NCBI RefSeq assembly: GCF_000242635.2
Contig: NC_017770.1
Location: 744,001-808,000, forward strand
Reading direction: 5' to 3'
DNA length: 64,000 nt
Source: Solitalea canadensis DSM 3403
GTDB lineage: Bacteria > Bacteroidota > Bacteroidia > Sphingobacteriales > Sphingobacteriaceae
In this document: positions 18,883 to 28,263 of the stretch, piece after piece
Position numbering within the stretch: position 1 is the first letter of the stretch
How the letters are laid out: each line of letters begins with the position of its first letter
Position numbers and translations under genes: made by a program
Notes under the pieces: model-generated
Database searches by the model: none
Told to the model about the DNA's origin: nothing
What the model saw: only the letters and a program-made list of their open reading frames with translations

Positions 18883-18966
18883 TTTTAGCTATTAGTTGTT
18901 AGCATTTAGCTTTTAGTTAGTCACTACTAAAGTCTAATAACTAACAGCTAAAAGCTAATAGCTTCT
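18881..18966. repeat. Inverted heptamer array A2 (AGCTATT-type units)
   Basis: Left arm: AGTTTT then heptamers AGCTATT, AGTTGTT, AGCATTT, AGCTTTT, AGTTAGT (18887-18921). Right arm: AGTCTAA, TAACTAA, CAGCTAA, AAGCTAA and TAGCTT (18931-18964). Same units, same arrangement and same short central spacer (ACTACTAAA) as array A1. As in A1, the array begins at a TAG stop codon, here the stop of the pseudogene (18880-18882). Confidence 0.85.
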
Positions 18967-18990
18967 TCGCAACTTAGCAGTTAAATTACC

Positions 18991-18998
18991 TAAATTAG
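18991..18998 (+). promoter_or_regulatory. Possible -7 element for the FAD oxidoreductase gene
   Basis: TAAATTAG is one mismatch from TAnnTTTG. It ends 5 nt before the ATG at 19004, so a transcript from it would be nearly leaderless. Confidence 0.35.
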
Positions 18999-19003
18999 CC
19001 TTC

Positions 19004-20146
19004 ATGCTAAGTTACTGGGAACAAACCTCTTTTATCCATTACGATTTTATTATAGTTGGCAGCGGTATCGCCGGCTTGTCGACAGCTTGTTGTATTAAGG
19101 AACGATCGCCTAAAAGCTCTGTTCTTGTGCTGGAGCGTGGAATATTTCCAACAGGGGCCAGTACAAAAAACGCTGGCTTTGCCTGCTTTGGCAATGTGGG
19201 TGAAATCACTGCTGATCTTGAACTGATTGATTCCGATCGATTGTTGCAACTTTCAGTAAACAGGTGGGAGGGCTTGCAGCTTTTGCGGAAACGCTTAAGC
19301 GATAAAGCGATCGACTTTCAGCCGAATGGAGGTTATGAACTCATTCTTTATTCAGATACATATGATTATAAAAGTGGTATTGAAAAAGTAAACCAGCTTT
19401 TTAATTCGGCTTTTAAGAAAGAAGTATATGTTGAAGACCAAAAAAGCATTGATCGTTTCGGTTTTAATAAGAACCTGGTTAAAACCATGATATACAATTC
19501 ATTGGAAGGGCAGATCGATACAGGTAAAATGATGTCATCATTGCTCTTGTATGCGCAACAACTAGGTATTAAAGTGATCTCCGGTGCAGAAGTATTAGAG
19601 ATCAATGAAAATGAAAAACAAGTTGAGGTAATTGTAAAGTCGGAAATTTATGGTAAAAATGAATCCATAAAATTTGAAGCAGAAAAGGTCGCCATTTGTA
19701 CCAATGCATTCAGCAAACGTTTTTTTCCGAACGCAGACCTTGAACCAGGCAGAGGACAGGTAATTTGTACTTCAGAAATCCCTGATCTTAAAATAAAAGG
19801 AACGTTCAATTTTACTGAAGGATATTATTATTTCCGTAACATTAATAACCGGATACTTTTTGGAGGTGCACGGAATGTAGATTACGATAATGAAACCACC
19901 GATCAATTTGCCCTGACTGAAAAGATACAGCAAAACCTTGAATACTATTTAAAAGAAATGATTTTGCCGGATGTAGATTATACAATTGATTATAGATGGA
20001 GCGGAATCATGGCATTTGGTAAAGAAATTACCCCGGAAGTGCTAAAAGCCAGCGATCGGATTGTTGCAGGCTTCAGATTCAACGGGATGGGAGTAGCCTT
20101 AGGTAGCAAAGTAGCCGAACAACTGACAGATTTATTGCTGCTTTAG
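19004..20146 (+). CDS. FAD-dependent amino-acid oxidase-like oxidoreductase (DAO family)
   Basis: A 380-residue protein with an N-terminal dinucleotide-binding fold: 'YDFIIVGSGIAGLSTACCI' (GxGxxG at residues 19-24), 'SSVLVLERG', then 'GASTKNAGFACFGNVGEI' typical of DadA/glycine-oxidase relatives. A substrate-domain strand 'LEPGRGQVICTSEIPDL' and the C-terminal FAD motif 'IVAGFRFNGMGVALGSKVAEQL' complete the DAO fold. It oxidises an amine or amino-acid substrate by flavin chemistry; the exact substrate is unknown. No signal peptide, so cytoplasmic. Monocistronic between array A2 and a perfect hairpin repeat. Confidence 0.82.
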   Translation: MLSYWEQTSFIHYDFIIVGSGIAGLSTACCIKERSPKSSVLVLERGIFPTGASTKNAGFACFGNVGEITADLELIDSDRLLQLSVNRWEGLQLLRKRLSDKAIDFQPNGGYELILYSDTYDYKSGIEKVNQLFNSAFKKEVYVEDQKSIDRFGFNKNLVKTMIYNSLEGQIDTGKMMSSLLLYAQQLGIKVISGAEVLEINENEKQVEVIVKSEIYGKNESIKFEAEKVAICTNAFSKRFFPNADLEPGRGQVICTSEIPDLKIKGTFNFTEGYYYFRNINNRILFGGARNVDYDNETTDQFALTEKIQQNLEYYLKEMILPDVDYTIDYRWSGIMAFGKEITPEVLKASDRIVAGFRFNGMGVALGSKVAEQLTDLLLL

Positions 20147-20151
20147 AAATT

Positions 20152-20199
20152 ACCTCACCCTAAATCCCTCTCCTTGAGGAGAGGGATTTAGGGTGAGGT
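20152..20199. repeat. Perfect 22-bp stem hairpin repeat with TTGA loop
   Basis: The arms ACCTCACCCTAAATCCCTCT-CC and its exact reverse complement enclose a 4-nt TTGA loop. It starts 6 bp after the preceding stop codon. There is no T-run, so it is a repeat element rather than a standard terminator. Shorter relatives with the same TTGA loop lie at 20272-20293 and 32049-32064. Confidence 0.85.
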
Positions 20200-20271
20200 G
20201 CTAACATATCTTATTTCACAAGTATGTAAAATTACAGCCATGAATTTCTCCTATTAAACATTCTGAGCGCT

Positions 20272-20293
20272 CCCTTCTCCTTGAGGAGAAGGG
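20272..20293. repeat. Hairpin repeat with TTGA loop (9-bp stem)
   Basis: CCCTTCTCC-TTGA-GGAGAAGGG, a perfect stem with the same loop and the same CTCC/GGAG closing pairs as the element at 20152. It lies about 25 bp before the sensor-kinase -7 element. Confidence 0.75.
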
Positions 20294-20316
20294 CCGTGGA
20301 TGAGGTAGTATTTTAC

Positions 20317-20324
20317 TATCTTTG
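20317..20324 (+). promoter_or_regulatory. Bacteroidota -7 promoter element of the sensor kinase gene
   Basis: TATCTTTG is an exact TAnnTTTG match. It ends 6 nt before the ATG at 20331, implying a leaderless or very short 5' UTR. A TTG inside the element has been read as a start in automatic ORF calls but overlaps the promoter. Confidence 0.6.
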
Positions 20325-20330
20325 TCCCCG

Positions 20331-21935
20331 ATGAAGCGCGTTTTCGGAAATCAGCGGTATTTACTCTTTATAGGATTGATCATAGTATTGGCTTTTACAT
20401 TGATCGCATTTTTTATTAGTGGAAAGCTAAATGAGCGTGTTGATGAGATCAGTGGGTCGCTGGCGAAGAATGTATACAAGCAAAAAGCCGTTGTTATGCG
20501 AGCTGAATTCGATAATCTCCTGCGAGCAATAACCACAGAAGAAAATCTACTGAAGGAAATAAAAAACAACAAAGATATTGATGAGTTGTCGCCTGCTATA
20601 AGAACTATTTTATTGGCAGACCCCAAAGTTAATCACGCATGGTATGCTGTTGTTGTTAACCAAGATACTGTTTATACAGGCGTCAACAGAATTTCAGGTG
20701 GATACACCCATACCAAAGTTTCCTCATTCATAAAATCATGGATTAAAACCGGCTTTAGTCAGCAAGACACCTTGAGCCGCATTAATAACATTATATCTTA
20801 TCGCGACTCATTACACTTGCTTAATGCATCAAGAGTGAGATTGCCCGATAAATCAGAAGTACTTTTTGGGTTTGATATTAACCTACGGGAACTTCGTCAG
20901 TATTTCTGGAATGTCGACAAGTTAGGACAAGCTTATTTCTTTTTGGTAGATGAAAATGGAATCTGCTTATCACATCCCGATGAAAAATTGATTGGAAAAA
21001 AGCTGTATCCAATGCAGGATTCTTCCCTGATTAAAAAGGTGGTGAATGATAGCATTGTGAGACATGAAATCGTTCATTCCACTTACCTGGAAATTCCGGT
21101 AATGCAATACTACAGTCCGTTTCAGTTTGGAACAGAACGTTGGATATTGGGGGTAAGTACTCCACTTACCGTGTTTTCTGAAGATGTTGCTGCCATTCGA
21201 AACTATACCTTGGTAATGGGAGTGTTGAGTGTTTTCATCATTTTAACATTAGTACTTTTTGCCCAGCTTAAGTGGCAAAAAGAGTTTACATTGCGACAAG
21301 AGGTGCAAAAGCAGTCGGATCAGCTCGCGTTAAAAACTCAGCAACTGCGGTTAAAGGCAGAACGACAAGAAAAAGAAAATGCATTACTTCAGCTTCAAAA
21401 ACTTAAAGAAAAGGTAGATCCACATTTCTTGTTTAACTCCTTCGGTTCATTAAATGCGTTGATTGAGCAAAATCCGGCCTTGGCACGTGAGTTTGTTGTT
21501 AAGCTTTCACGGGTTTATCGGTATGTGCTTGATTCTAATACAGAAGGATTGTCGAGTGTTGAGGAAGAATTGCGATTCGCTAGTCAGTATTATTTCTTAT
21601 TGCAGATCCGCTTTGGCGAAGCTTTGCCTCCGCTACATGTGAATATAAAAGATGAGCACAGGCAAAAGCAATTACCATTTATGAGCTTACAAACGGTAAT
21701 TGAAAATGCAATTAAACATAACATAGTTTCCAAAACAGATCCTTTGCATATCAAAATTGAAAGTGAGGAAAATCAACTCGTAATTTCCAATAACTATCAA
21801 TTAAGGAATGATGTAAACGATTCCGGTAAACAAGGTTTAACTTATCTCAAAAGTACTTATAGTCATTATGGTAATTCATCTTTCCGACATGGAAAAGAAG
21901 CCGATGAGTATAAATGCTATTTACCTTTATTATAG
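20331..21935 (+). CDS. LytS/YehU-type sensor histidine kinase (His_kinase family) with extracytoplasmic sensor
   Basis: A 534-residue membrane kinase. A first transmembrane helix (residues about 10-30) and a second (about 285-305, 'LVMGVLSVFIILTLVLFAQL') enclose a periplasmic domain of around 250 residues; its end ('GQAYFFLVDENGICLSHPDEKLIGKKL' … 'RWILGVSTPLTVF') resembles a dCache/Cache sensor. A coiled coil (QKQSDQLALKTQQLRLKAERQEKENALLQL) leads to the kinase core with 'DPHFLFNSFGSLNALIEQNP' (His365) and N-box 'QTVIENAIKHN'. Such kinases pair with LytTR regulators; the regulator at 29672 is the likely partner, separated by a protease and a SusC/SusD pair. ATG 20331 is preferred over an upstream TTG (20322), which lies inside the -7 promoter element. 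The degenerate C-terminal ATPase region lacks an obvious G-box; activity is probable but not certain. Confidence 0.88.
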   Translation: MKRVFGNQRYLLFIGLIIVLAFTLIAFFISGKLNERVDEISGSLAKNVYKQKAVVMRAEFDNLLRAITTEENLLKEIKNNKDIDELSPAIRTILLADPKVNHAWYAVVVNQDTVYTGVNRISGGYTHTKVSSFIKSWIKTGFSQQDTLSRINNIISYRDSLHLLNASRVRLPDKSEVLFGFDINLRELRQYFWNVDKLGQAYFFLVDENGICLSHPDEKLIGKKLYPMQDSSLIKKVVNDSIVRHEIVHSTYLEIPVMQYYSPFQFGTERWILGVSTPLTVFSEDVAAIRNYTLVMGVLSVFIILTLVLFAQLKWQKEFTLRQEVQKQSDQLALKTQQLRLKAERQEKENALLQLQKLKEKVDPHFLFNSFGSLNALIEQNPALAREFVVKLSRVYRYVLDSNTEGLSSVEEELRFASQYYFLLQIRFGEALPPLHVNIKDEHRQKQLPFMSLQTVIENAIKHNIVSKTDPLHIKIESEENQLVISNNYQLRNDVNDSGKQGLTYLKSTYSHYGNSSFRHGKEADEYKCYLPLL

Positions 21936-22108
21936 GTAGCAAGGAATAAAATACCCGCGCCCGGGTTTAAAATTCCTCAATCAGTAAATAATTTTTACTC
22001 CTTAAATATGCGGATTCACTCCGCTGAATAAAGGGCTCACTCCGTATTGCTTTGATAATTGTCGTTTATACGACATTTTCAGCTTCGATTTCAATTAATC
22101 TGTTGCGA

Positions 22109-24730
22109 ATGATTCAACGAATACCAGCTAAAAGTTTTTATTTCTGTGCGTTGCTGATCCCGGTGATGATAGGAGAGGTGGGCTGCGCTAAAATAATGAA
22201 AGGCAGTAAGTATAAGACTATTGCTGCTGATACTGTTAAAAAAACCAATGGCGATACAAAGAGTTACGGCGACCTTCTGAAAAATGCAAAAACTGAAGAC
22301 GGGTTATTTAAGGTTCACCAGGTTAAAAGTGATTATTATTTCGAAATCCCATTGAAATACATGGGCAAAGACATGCTTCTTGTCAACAAAATATCTTCAG
22401 TGCCATTGGCGATAAATGAAGCAGGTTTAAACAAAGGAATGAATTACGAGAATAAGGTTATTCAATTCTCATATAATAAAGATGCAGGAACAATTTGGGT
22501 GAAAACAAATGTTCCGCAAGTAGAATCTCCTGCAGGAGATGCAATCACTCGTTCGGTAAATGATAATTTCACCGGATCTGTAATTGAAACGTTTAAAGTA
22601 GAATCTTATAATTCGGATTCTTCTGCAGTGGTTATCAAAGTAAATAAAGTTTTTGACGGAACTGAAAAGAGCTTTAACGATGTGTTCTCAAATATTGGAT
22701 TGGGTACCAGTCCAAAAACTTCTCTTTCATCAATTGAACACATCAAAAGTTTTCAGCGCAATCTGGTTGTTCGCTCATTATTATCAACCACAGTAACAGA
22801 GGGTCAAACTTCAATGCCTGTTAGTATTGCAGTTACAACCAATCTGTTATTGTTGCCTGAAAAACCAATGACCCCTCGTTTTGCCGATGATCGTGTAGGG
22901 TTCTTTACAACACCGAGATGGTATTTTTCTGACGACCAACATCAAATGGAGCGCAGAAACCTGATTACTCGCTGGAATTTAGAACCAAGGCCGGAAGACC
23001 GTGAGCGATATAAAAAAGGAGAGTTGGTAGAGCCTGCGAAACCAATAGTCTTTTATATCGATCCGGCCACGCCGCCAAAATGGAGAAGTTATATTATTGC
23101 CGGAGTGCATGATTGGCAAGCTGCGTTTGAAAGAGCTGGTTTTAAAAATGCCATTATAGCGAAGGAAGTAACCGATACTGCAAATTTTGACATTGATGAT
23201 GTCAATTATTCGGTAGTTACTTACGCCGCATCTCCAAAATCAAATGCAATGGGTCCATCTGTTGTTGATCCTCGTTCAGGTGAGATTATTGAATCAGATG
23301 TAATCTGGTGGCATAATGTTATGACATCGGTGCAAACCTGGATGCGCGTACAAACAGGTATTATTGATACAGGCGCTCGTGCTAATCGTTTGTCGGATGA
23401 ACGTATGGGAAATGCTATACGTTTCGTTTCATCACACGAAATTGGTCATACGCTTGGTTTAAAACATAATATGGGAGCATCAATGAGTTTTCCTGTTGAT
23501 TCCCTCCGCTCTCCATATTTCACTAAAAGAATGGGAGGAACCGCTTCTTCTATCATGGATTATGCTCGTTTTAATTATGTAGCTCAGCCGGGTGATAGAG
23601 TTGAAAATATCACTCCGCTAATTGGTGAATACGATAAGTATGCAATTGCATGGGGATATCGTTGGTTAGGTGCCGACAATCCTCACGCTGAGTTACCCCA
23701 GTTAAAATCGTGGATCAAGGAGAAGGAAAATAATCCACTTTATCGTTACGGTGAACAGCAAGATCCTAAGAATGTAATCGATCCTCGTTCTCAGTCGGAA
23801 GATATAGGTGATAATGCAGTATTGGCAAGTCAGTATGGTTTGAAAAACCTGAAACGTCTGGTGCCTCAAATTACTAATTGGGCAGCAAAAGATGGAGATA
23901 GTTATTACGATGCAGGTAAGCTGTACATGGCCGTTATTAATCAGTGGAGTACTTATGCTGATCATGTAATTTCCAATATAGGTGGTTGTTATCTTGAAAA
24001 TCCAGTGGCTGGAGATAAAAAGAATGCCTACACACCGGTTCCTTTAAATCTTCAATTACAGGCACTGAATTATGTTCAGTCAGAAATTATGACAATGCCT
24101 GAATGGTTGTTTAATCCAACTTTATTAAAGAAAACATTCCCGATTCAGGATAGTCCAATGGGACCTTTCGAATACGGTCCTTATAATGTTCGTCGAGCTT
24201 ACCAGTATAGTTTGATCTACTCGCTATTGAGTGATGAGCGTTTATTGAGAATGCTCGAAATGGAATTATTGTTTGGTAAGGAGAACGTGTTAACTGTAGC
24301 TCAGCTATTAAAAATAACCAGGGGAACAGTATTTAAACCAACCGTTGCGGGTCGAAATTTAACTATAACAGAAAGAATGCTGCAACAAAATTATGTAGAC
24401 GCATTACTGGTTAGTACCGATAAATTATTAGCAAAGGTGGCTAAAAAGAGTTTACAGGAAGTGGAATCAATTAAAGCAATACAATCGCCTTTCGCATGCG
24501 ATTACGGAATTGAAAAATTGACTAGCTCAAAAAATGTAAACGAGGATTCATTGAGAAATATTTTTGTGACCTCAATGTCAAGGACTTCTGATGTAGCGGT
24601 TGAGAAGCGTGGTGAATTGTTGCGCATAAAGGAGTTGCTGGAAAAATATAAAAACGTTGGTGATGAAAGCACCAAAGGGCATTATCTGGATTTGATTATG
24701 CGAATTAACCAAAGTTTGAAATTAATGTAG
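22109..24730 (+). CDS. Exported zinc metalloprotease (DUF5117/DUF4953 type)
   Basis: An 873-residue exported protein. From the ATG at 22109 (MIQRIPAKSFYF…) there is a normal signal peptide ending near 'GEVGCAK' (Cys26; a weak lipobox, so lipidation is uncertain). The catalytic motif is HEIGHTLGLKHN with His443, Glu444, His447 and a third His, the extended zinc-binding motif of metzincin-like peptidases; a methionine-containing 'SSIMDYARFNY' follows about 50 residues later and fits a Met-turn. The N-terminal region (residues about 40-250) corresponds to DUF5117. Family members are periplasmic or surface peptidases of unknown substrate. It lies between the kinase and a SusC/SusD pair, suggesting peptide capture from protein substrates. 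A TTG at 22052 would add 19 residues before the signal and is less likely. Confidence 0.82.
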   Translation: MIQRIPAKSFYFCALLIPVMIGEVGCAKIMKGSKYKTIAADTVKKTNGDTKSYGDLLKNAKTEDGLFKVHQVKSDYYFEIPLKYMGKDMLLVNKISSVPLAINEAGLNKGMNYENKVIQFSYNKDAGTIWVKTNVPQVESPAGDAITRSVNDNFTGSVIETFKVESYNSDSSAVVIKVNKVFDGTEKSFNDVFSNIGLGTSPKTSLSSIEHIKSFQRNLVVRSLLSTTVTEGQTSMPVSIAVTTNLLLLPEKPMTPRFADDRVGFFTTPRWYFSDDQHQMERRNLITRWNLEPRPEDRERYKKGELVEPAKPIVFYIDPATPPKWRSYIIAGVHDWQAAFERAGFKNAIIAKEVTDTANFDIDDVNYSVVTYAASPKSNAMGPSVVDPRSGEIIESDVIWWHNVMTSVQTWMRVQTGIIDTGARANRLSDERMGNAIRFVSSHEIGHTLGLKHNMGASMSFPVDSLRSPYFTKRMGGTASSIMDYARFNYVAQPGDRVENITPLIGEYDKYAIAWGYRWLGADNPHAELPQLKSWIKEKENNPLYRYGEQQDPKNVIDPRSQSEDIGDNAVLASQYGLKNLKRLVPQITNWAAKDGDSYYDAGKLYMAVINQWSTYADHVISNIGGCYLENPVAGDKKNAYTPVPLNLQLQALNYVQSEIMTMPEWLFNPTLLKKTFPIQDSPMGPFEYGPYNVRRAYQYSLIYSLLSDERLLRMLEMELLFGKENVLTVAQLLKITRGTVFKPTVAGRNLTITERMLQQNYVDALLVSTDKLLAKVAKKSLQEVESIKAIQSPFACDYGIEKLTSSKNVNEDSLRNIFVTSMSRTSDVAVEKRGELLRIKELLEKYKNVGDESTKGHYLDLIMRINQSLKLM

Positions 24731-24811
24731 TTCACAGTTATTCCGTCTTGCTTAACCGGGGCGGAATGATGGGTGATAAGTATAAACGCTTTCCGAGTAA
24801 ATACGATTGCT

Positions 24812-24858
24812 GTTGGAGATCTGTCTGTAGTTACAATTATGCAGACAGTGCTTCCAAC
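24812..24858 (+). promoter_or_regulatory. Stem-loop in the susC leader (locus 1)
   Basis: Nested inverted repeats GTTGGA…TCCAAC and CTGTCTG…CAGACAG enclose a 14-nt loop. No T-run follows directly. It lies 37 bp before the SusC start and inside a possible 39-codon upstream ORF (24766-24885), so it could act on translation or transcription of the transporter genes. Confidence 0.55.
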
Positions 24859-24895
24859 GGGCTGACAAAAAGAACCAAAAACTAATCAAACATAC

Positions 24896-27800
24896 ATGAA
24901 TAGATTTCTACTAATTCTCCTTTTTCTGAGCGTAAGTCTTTCAGGCTTTGCCCAGGAGCTGTTCATTATTAAGGGACAGGTTATGGCACAGGATGATAAA
25001 TTACCCATCCCTGGTGCTTCAGTATATGTAGATAAATCAACCGTCGGACAACGTACTGGTGTTCCGGGAGTTGTTGAGAATTCTGCGATTGGTACAATTA
25101 CTGATTCAGAGGGTCGATTTACATTAAGTGTTCCTAAAGGAACTGAATTCTTAACGGTAAGTTTCCTTGGTTTTAATTCACGACGCGTACCGGTTTTAAA
25201 TAAACCATATGTAGTTGTTTATATGGAAAGTGTAAGAAGCGAATTGACCGAGGTAATTGTTACCGGTTATGCGGATATCCAAAAACGTAAAAACACTACT
25301 TCAAGTGCTAAAATCGAATACCAGGATGTTCGTCAGGGTGGGGTTGCAGGTATTGATCAAATGCTACAAGGTCAGATTGCGGGTGTGTCTGTTTCACCTT
25401 TAAACGGTGGGCCGAACGCAGCCAGTAAGATCAAAATTCGTGGTACTGTTTCATTGCAAGGTACTCAGGATCCTTTATGGGTAATTGATGGTTTACCTAT
25501 TGAAGGTACCAGTTTACCATTAAACTTATTGGATAAAAACAATATTGACGAGTTACGCAACCTTCCGATTGCAGGTATCAACTCAGATGATATTGCCGAC
25601 ATTACCATCCTTAAAGATGCTGCGGCAACGGCAATCTATGGTGCCAGAGCTGCAAACGGTGTAATCGTTATTACCACTAAGAAAGGTAAAAACGGTCCGA
25701 TGTTGGTAAACTTCAATGCAAACACATTTATTTCTGAGCGTCCTGATTTTGGTAAACTTAACCTGATGGATGCATCACAGAAAGTAAACTGGGAGTTGGA
25801 TTTAGCAAAAAGAAGTGACCTAACATTCCGTGATGATAAAGGAGCTGTTGCTCGTATCTTAAGCAAATCAGGAGAGTTGGCTACTTACAGACAAAATGGT
25901 TTTTCTGCGTTGAGTCAACAAACACAAAGAGCAATTAATAACCTTAAAAACGTTCAGACTAACTGGGGTAATGAGTTGTATCAAACAACAATTAACCAGC
26001 AGTATGGCGTAAATATTTCAGGTGGTAATGATCGTGCTGATTATTATTTCTCGGCAGGATATTACAATGAGAAAGGTACTACTATTGGTACAGGTTTCGA
26101 ACGTTATAATGCAACCTTGAAAACCAATTTCTACTTAACTAAAAAGTTCACTACAGGAATTTCATTATTCGGTACAACTTCTGAGCGTAATGCTTACTTA
26201 ACAGAAACTGACGTATTTACTAATCCGTCATATTATGTAAGAAACGTGAATCCATACCTTGCTGCAAGAAATGCTGATGGCAGCTACTTGTATGATGCTG
26301 ATGCTAACGGTTTTGAGGATCGTTATGTTCCTTTCAATATTTTAGAAGAACGTGCAAACACCCACAATACATTAAGCAACCAAAGCTTAAAAGGTATTGT
26401 TGACATGGAATACAAAATTATTCCGGAGTTGAGTTTGAAAACGCAGTTAGGTTTACAGTTTGAGAATATCGATGCTGAAAAGTTTGGTGATCAAAATTCT
26501 TATTTCACTCGTAAATGGAGAGAAAAAACCCGTCGCTATAACTCTTCAACAAAAAAATATGAATATTATTTACCGGTAGGAGGTATTATTCAGAATAGTG
26601 AAGGATCAACTTTCCAGTATAACTGGAAATCAATGGTTGAGTTCACCAAAACATTTAACCACAAGCATGAAATAGAAGCAATGGTTGGTTCAGAATTACG
26701 TAAAACTAATGATGAATTGATCAACACCAAAGGTTTTGGATTTAATCCTCAGACCCTAACAACGCAGCCAATTATGTTCCCGAATGCAGATGCTGCCAAT
26801 AACGCTGATTTCCGTGCGTATCAAAAAACTAAGCTTCAAAACGCTTTTGCGTCATTCTTCTCAACAGTGTCTTATACCTATGCTCGCAGATATACCGTGT
26901 TCGGAAGTTTACGTTATGATGGTTCAGATTTGTTTGGTGTAGACCCAAAATACCGTTATTTGCCAATTTGGTCAGTTGCCGGTGCATGGAATGCTAAAGA
27001 AGAAGATTTCCTTAAATCAGCTAAATGGTTATCAAGTTTACGAGTACGTGGATCATATGGTATACAAGGTAACTTAGATAAAAGTACATCACCATTTGTT
27101 GTAGGTTCTTATAACAACGTAAGTGTACTGCCAGGATCCAATGAGCAGATTATTAATGTATTGAGTCCACCTAATAGTAAATTACGCTGGGAAAAAACAG
27201 CGACTATAAACGGCGGTGTTGATTTAGGTCTAGTAGATAACCGAGTACAAATTACATTCGATTATTATAACCGTAACAGTTCTGACCTTATTGGTTTACA
27301 ATCGTTGCCTCTTGAAAACGGATTTGAATTTACGAATGCAAACTGGGCTAGGGTAAACAACCGTGGTATCGAGTTGTCAATCTCAACTCGTAATATCAGA
27401 TCAAACAACTTTGAATGGTCAACAGATTTTAATATAGCACAAAACAAGAGTAAAGTTGAGCGTGTTCAAATTCGTGAAACCGACTGGACTCCATCAAAAG
27501 AAGGTTATCCTGTAGATGCTGTTTTCGTGATTAAAACTGCAGGTTTGGATAAAAACGGATTACCGTTATTCCAGAAAAAAGATGGTAGCGTTGTTACAAT
27601 GGAAGAATTCTACAAACTGTACGATCAGTATGCAGAGATTTTCCCTGGAGAGATCAGTGCATCGGCTTTGAATAATGCTGAGTACCGCGACTTGTTTACT
27701 TATGCAGGTAACCGTGATCCTAAATTTGTCGGTGGTTTAACCAACAGATTCCGTTTAGGAAATTTTGATCTTGCAATTGCAGCCAGCTTTACGCTTAAGC

Positions 27801-28252
27801 AATTAATGACTCGTTCAATTCCTTACAACCCTGCTGAGATAGATCGTGGTCATAACTACACGACAGACGTTTTAAATGCCTGGACTTCAAAAAATACTAA
27901 TACTTCATTGCCAGCGATTTTTGGAAGAGATTCATACAATGGTGATCGCTGGATGGCTCAGCAGTTCTTATCTGCTACCGGTACAGATCCTGGAAGATCA
28001 TTCCCGTTATTGGATATCTGGACTAAAGAAATGAGTTATGTACGCTTAAGTAGCTTGAGGTTAGGTTATACATTGCCAACTTCATTGGCTAGTAAAATCA
28101 AAGCAAATAGCTTGCGCCTAAGTGTTGAGGGAAGAAACCTGTTTGTGTTCAGCAGTGATTATGACGGATTCTTTGATCCTGAAACTTACGGTAATATTTA
28201 TGCTCAACCATTATCTAGAAGTATCTCTTTTGGAGTTAACGTAACTTTTTAA
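24896..28252 (+). CDS. SusC/RagA-type TonB-dependent outer-membrane transporter (locus 1)
   Basis: An 1118-residue receptor: signal peptide (LSGFAQ), an N-terminal carboxypeptidase-regulatory-like domain ('KGQVMAQDDKLPIPGASVYV' … 'GTITDSEGRFTLSV'), a TonB-box region 'LTEVIVTGYADIQKRK', a plug with 'LQGQIAGVSVSPLNGGPNAASKIKIRG' and 'ILKDAAATAIYGARAANGVIVITTKKG', then a large barrel ending '…SFGVNVTF'. An extra stretch of about 20 residues (STVGQRTGVPGVVENSAIG) is inserted in the regulatory domain. It forms the channel under the SusD lid encoded 11 bp downstream. Substrate is unknown; the neighbouring metalloprotease makes oligopeptides a reasonable guess rather than glycans, since no glycoside hydrolase is present. 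Confidence 0.93.
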   Translation: MNRFLLILLFLSVSLSGFAQELFIIKGQVMAQDDKLPIPGASVYVDKSTVGQRTGVPGVVENSAIGTITDSEGRFTLSVPKGTEFLTVSFLGFNSRRVPVLNKPYVVVYMESVRSELTEVIVTGYADIQKRKNTTSSAKIEYQDVRQGGVAGIDQMLQGQIAGVSVSPLNGGPNAASKIKIRGTVSLQGTQDPLWVIDGLPIEGTSLPLNLLDKNNIDELRNLPIAGINSDDIADITILKDAAATAIYGARAANGVIVITTKKGKNGPMLVNFNANTFISERPDFGKLNLMDASQKVNWELDLAKRSDLTFRDDKGAVARILSKSGELATYRQNGFSALSQQTQRAINNLKNVQTNWGNELYQTTINQQYGVNISGGNDRADYYFSAGYYNEKGTTIGTGFERYNATLKTNFYLTKKFTTGISLFGTTSERNAYLTETDVFTNPSYYVRNVNPYLAARNADGSYLYDADANGFEDRYVPFNILEERANTHNTLSNQSLKGIVDMEYKIIPELSLKTQLGLQFENIDAEKFGDQNSYFTRKWREKTRRYNSSTKKYEYYLPVGGIIQNSEGSTFQYNWKSMVEFTKTFNHKHEIEAMVGSELRKTNDELINTKGFGFNPQTLTTQPIMFPNADAANNADFRAYQKTKLQNAFASFFSTVSYTYARRYTVFGSLRYDGSDLFGVDPKYRYLPIWSVAGAWNAKEEDFLKSAKWLSSLRVRGSYGIQGNLDKSTSPFVVGSYNNVSVLPGSNEQIINVLSPPNSKLRWEKTATINGGVDLGLVDNRVQITFDYYNRNSSDLIGLQSLPLENGFEFTNANWARVNNRGIELSISTRNIRSNNFEWSTDFNIAQNKSKVERVQIRETDWTPSKEGYPVDAVFVIKTAGLDKNGLPLFQKKDGSVVTMEEFYKLYDQYAEIFPGEISASALNNAEYRDLFTYAGNRDPKFVGGLTNRFRLGNFDLAIAASFTLKQLMTRSIPYNPAEIDRGHNYTTDVLNAWTSKNTNTSLPAIFGRDSYNGDRWMAQQFLSATGTDPGRSFPLLDIWTKEMSYVRLSSLRLGYTLPTSLASKIKANSLRLSVEGRNLFVFSSDYDGFFDPETYGNIYAQPLSRSISFGVNVTF

Positions 28253-28263
28253 CCTGACCACGC

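Noticed and set aside
17278-18966. CRISPR-like repeats
   Set aside because: Units are 7 nt, contiguous and inverted, with no unique spacers of constant length and no cas genes nearby.
20322-20330. TTG start for the sensor kinase
   Set aside because: It lies within the -7 promoter element TATCTTTG.
24766-24885. 39-codon upstream ORF as a gene
   Set aside because: No conserved sequence or signal; it may be chance. Mentioned only with the stem-loop.
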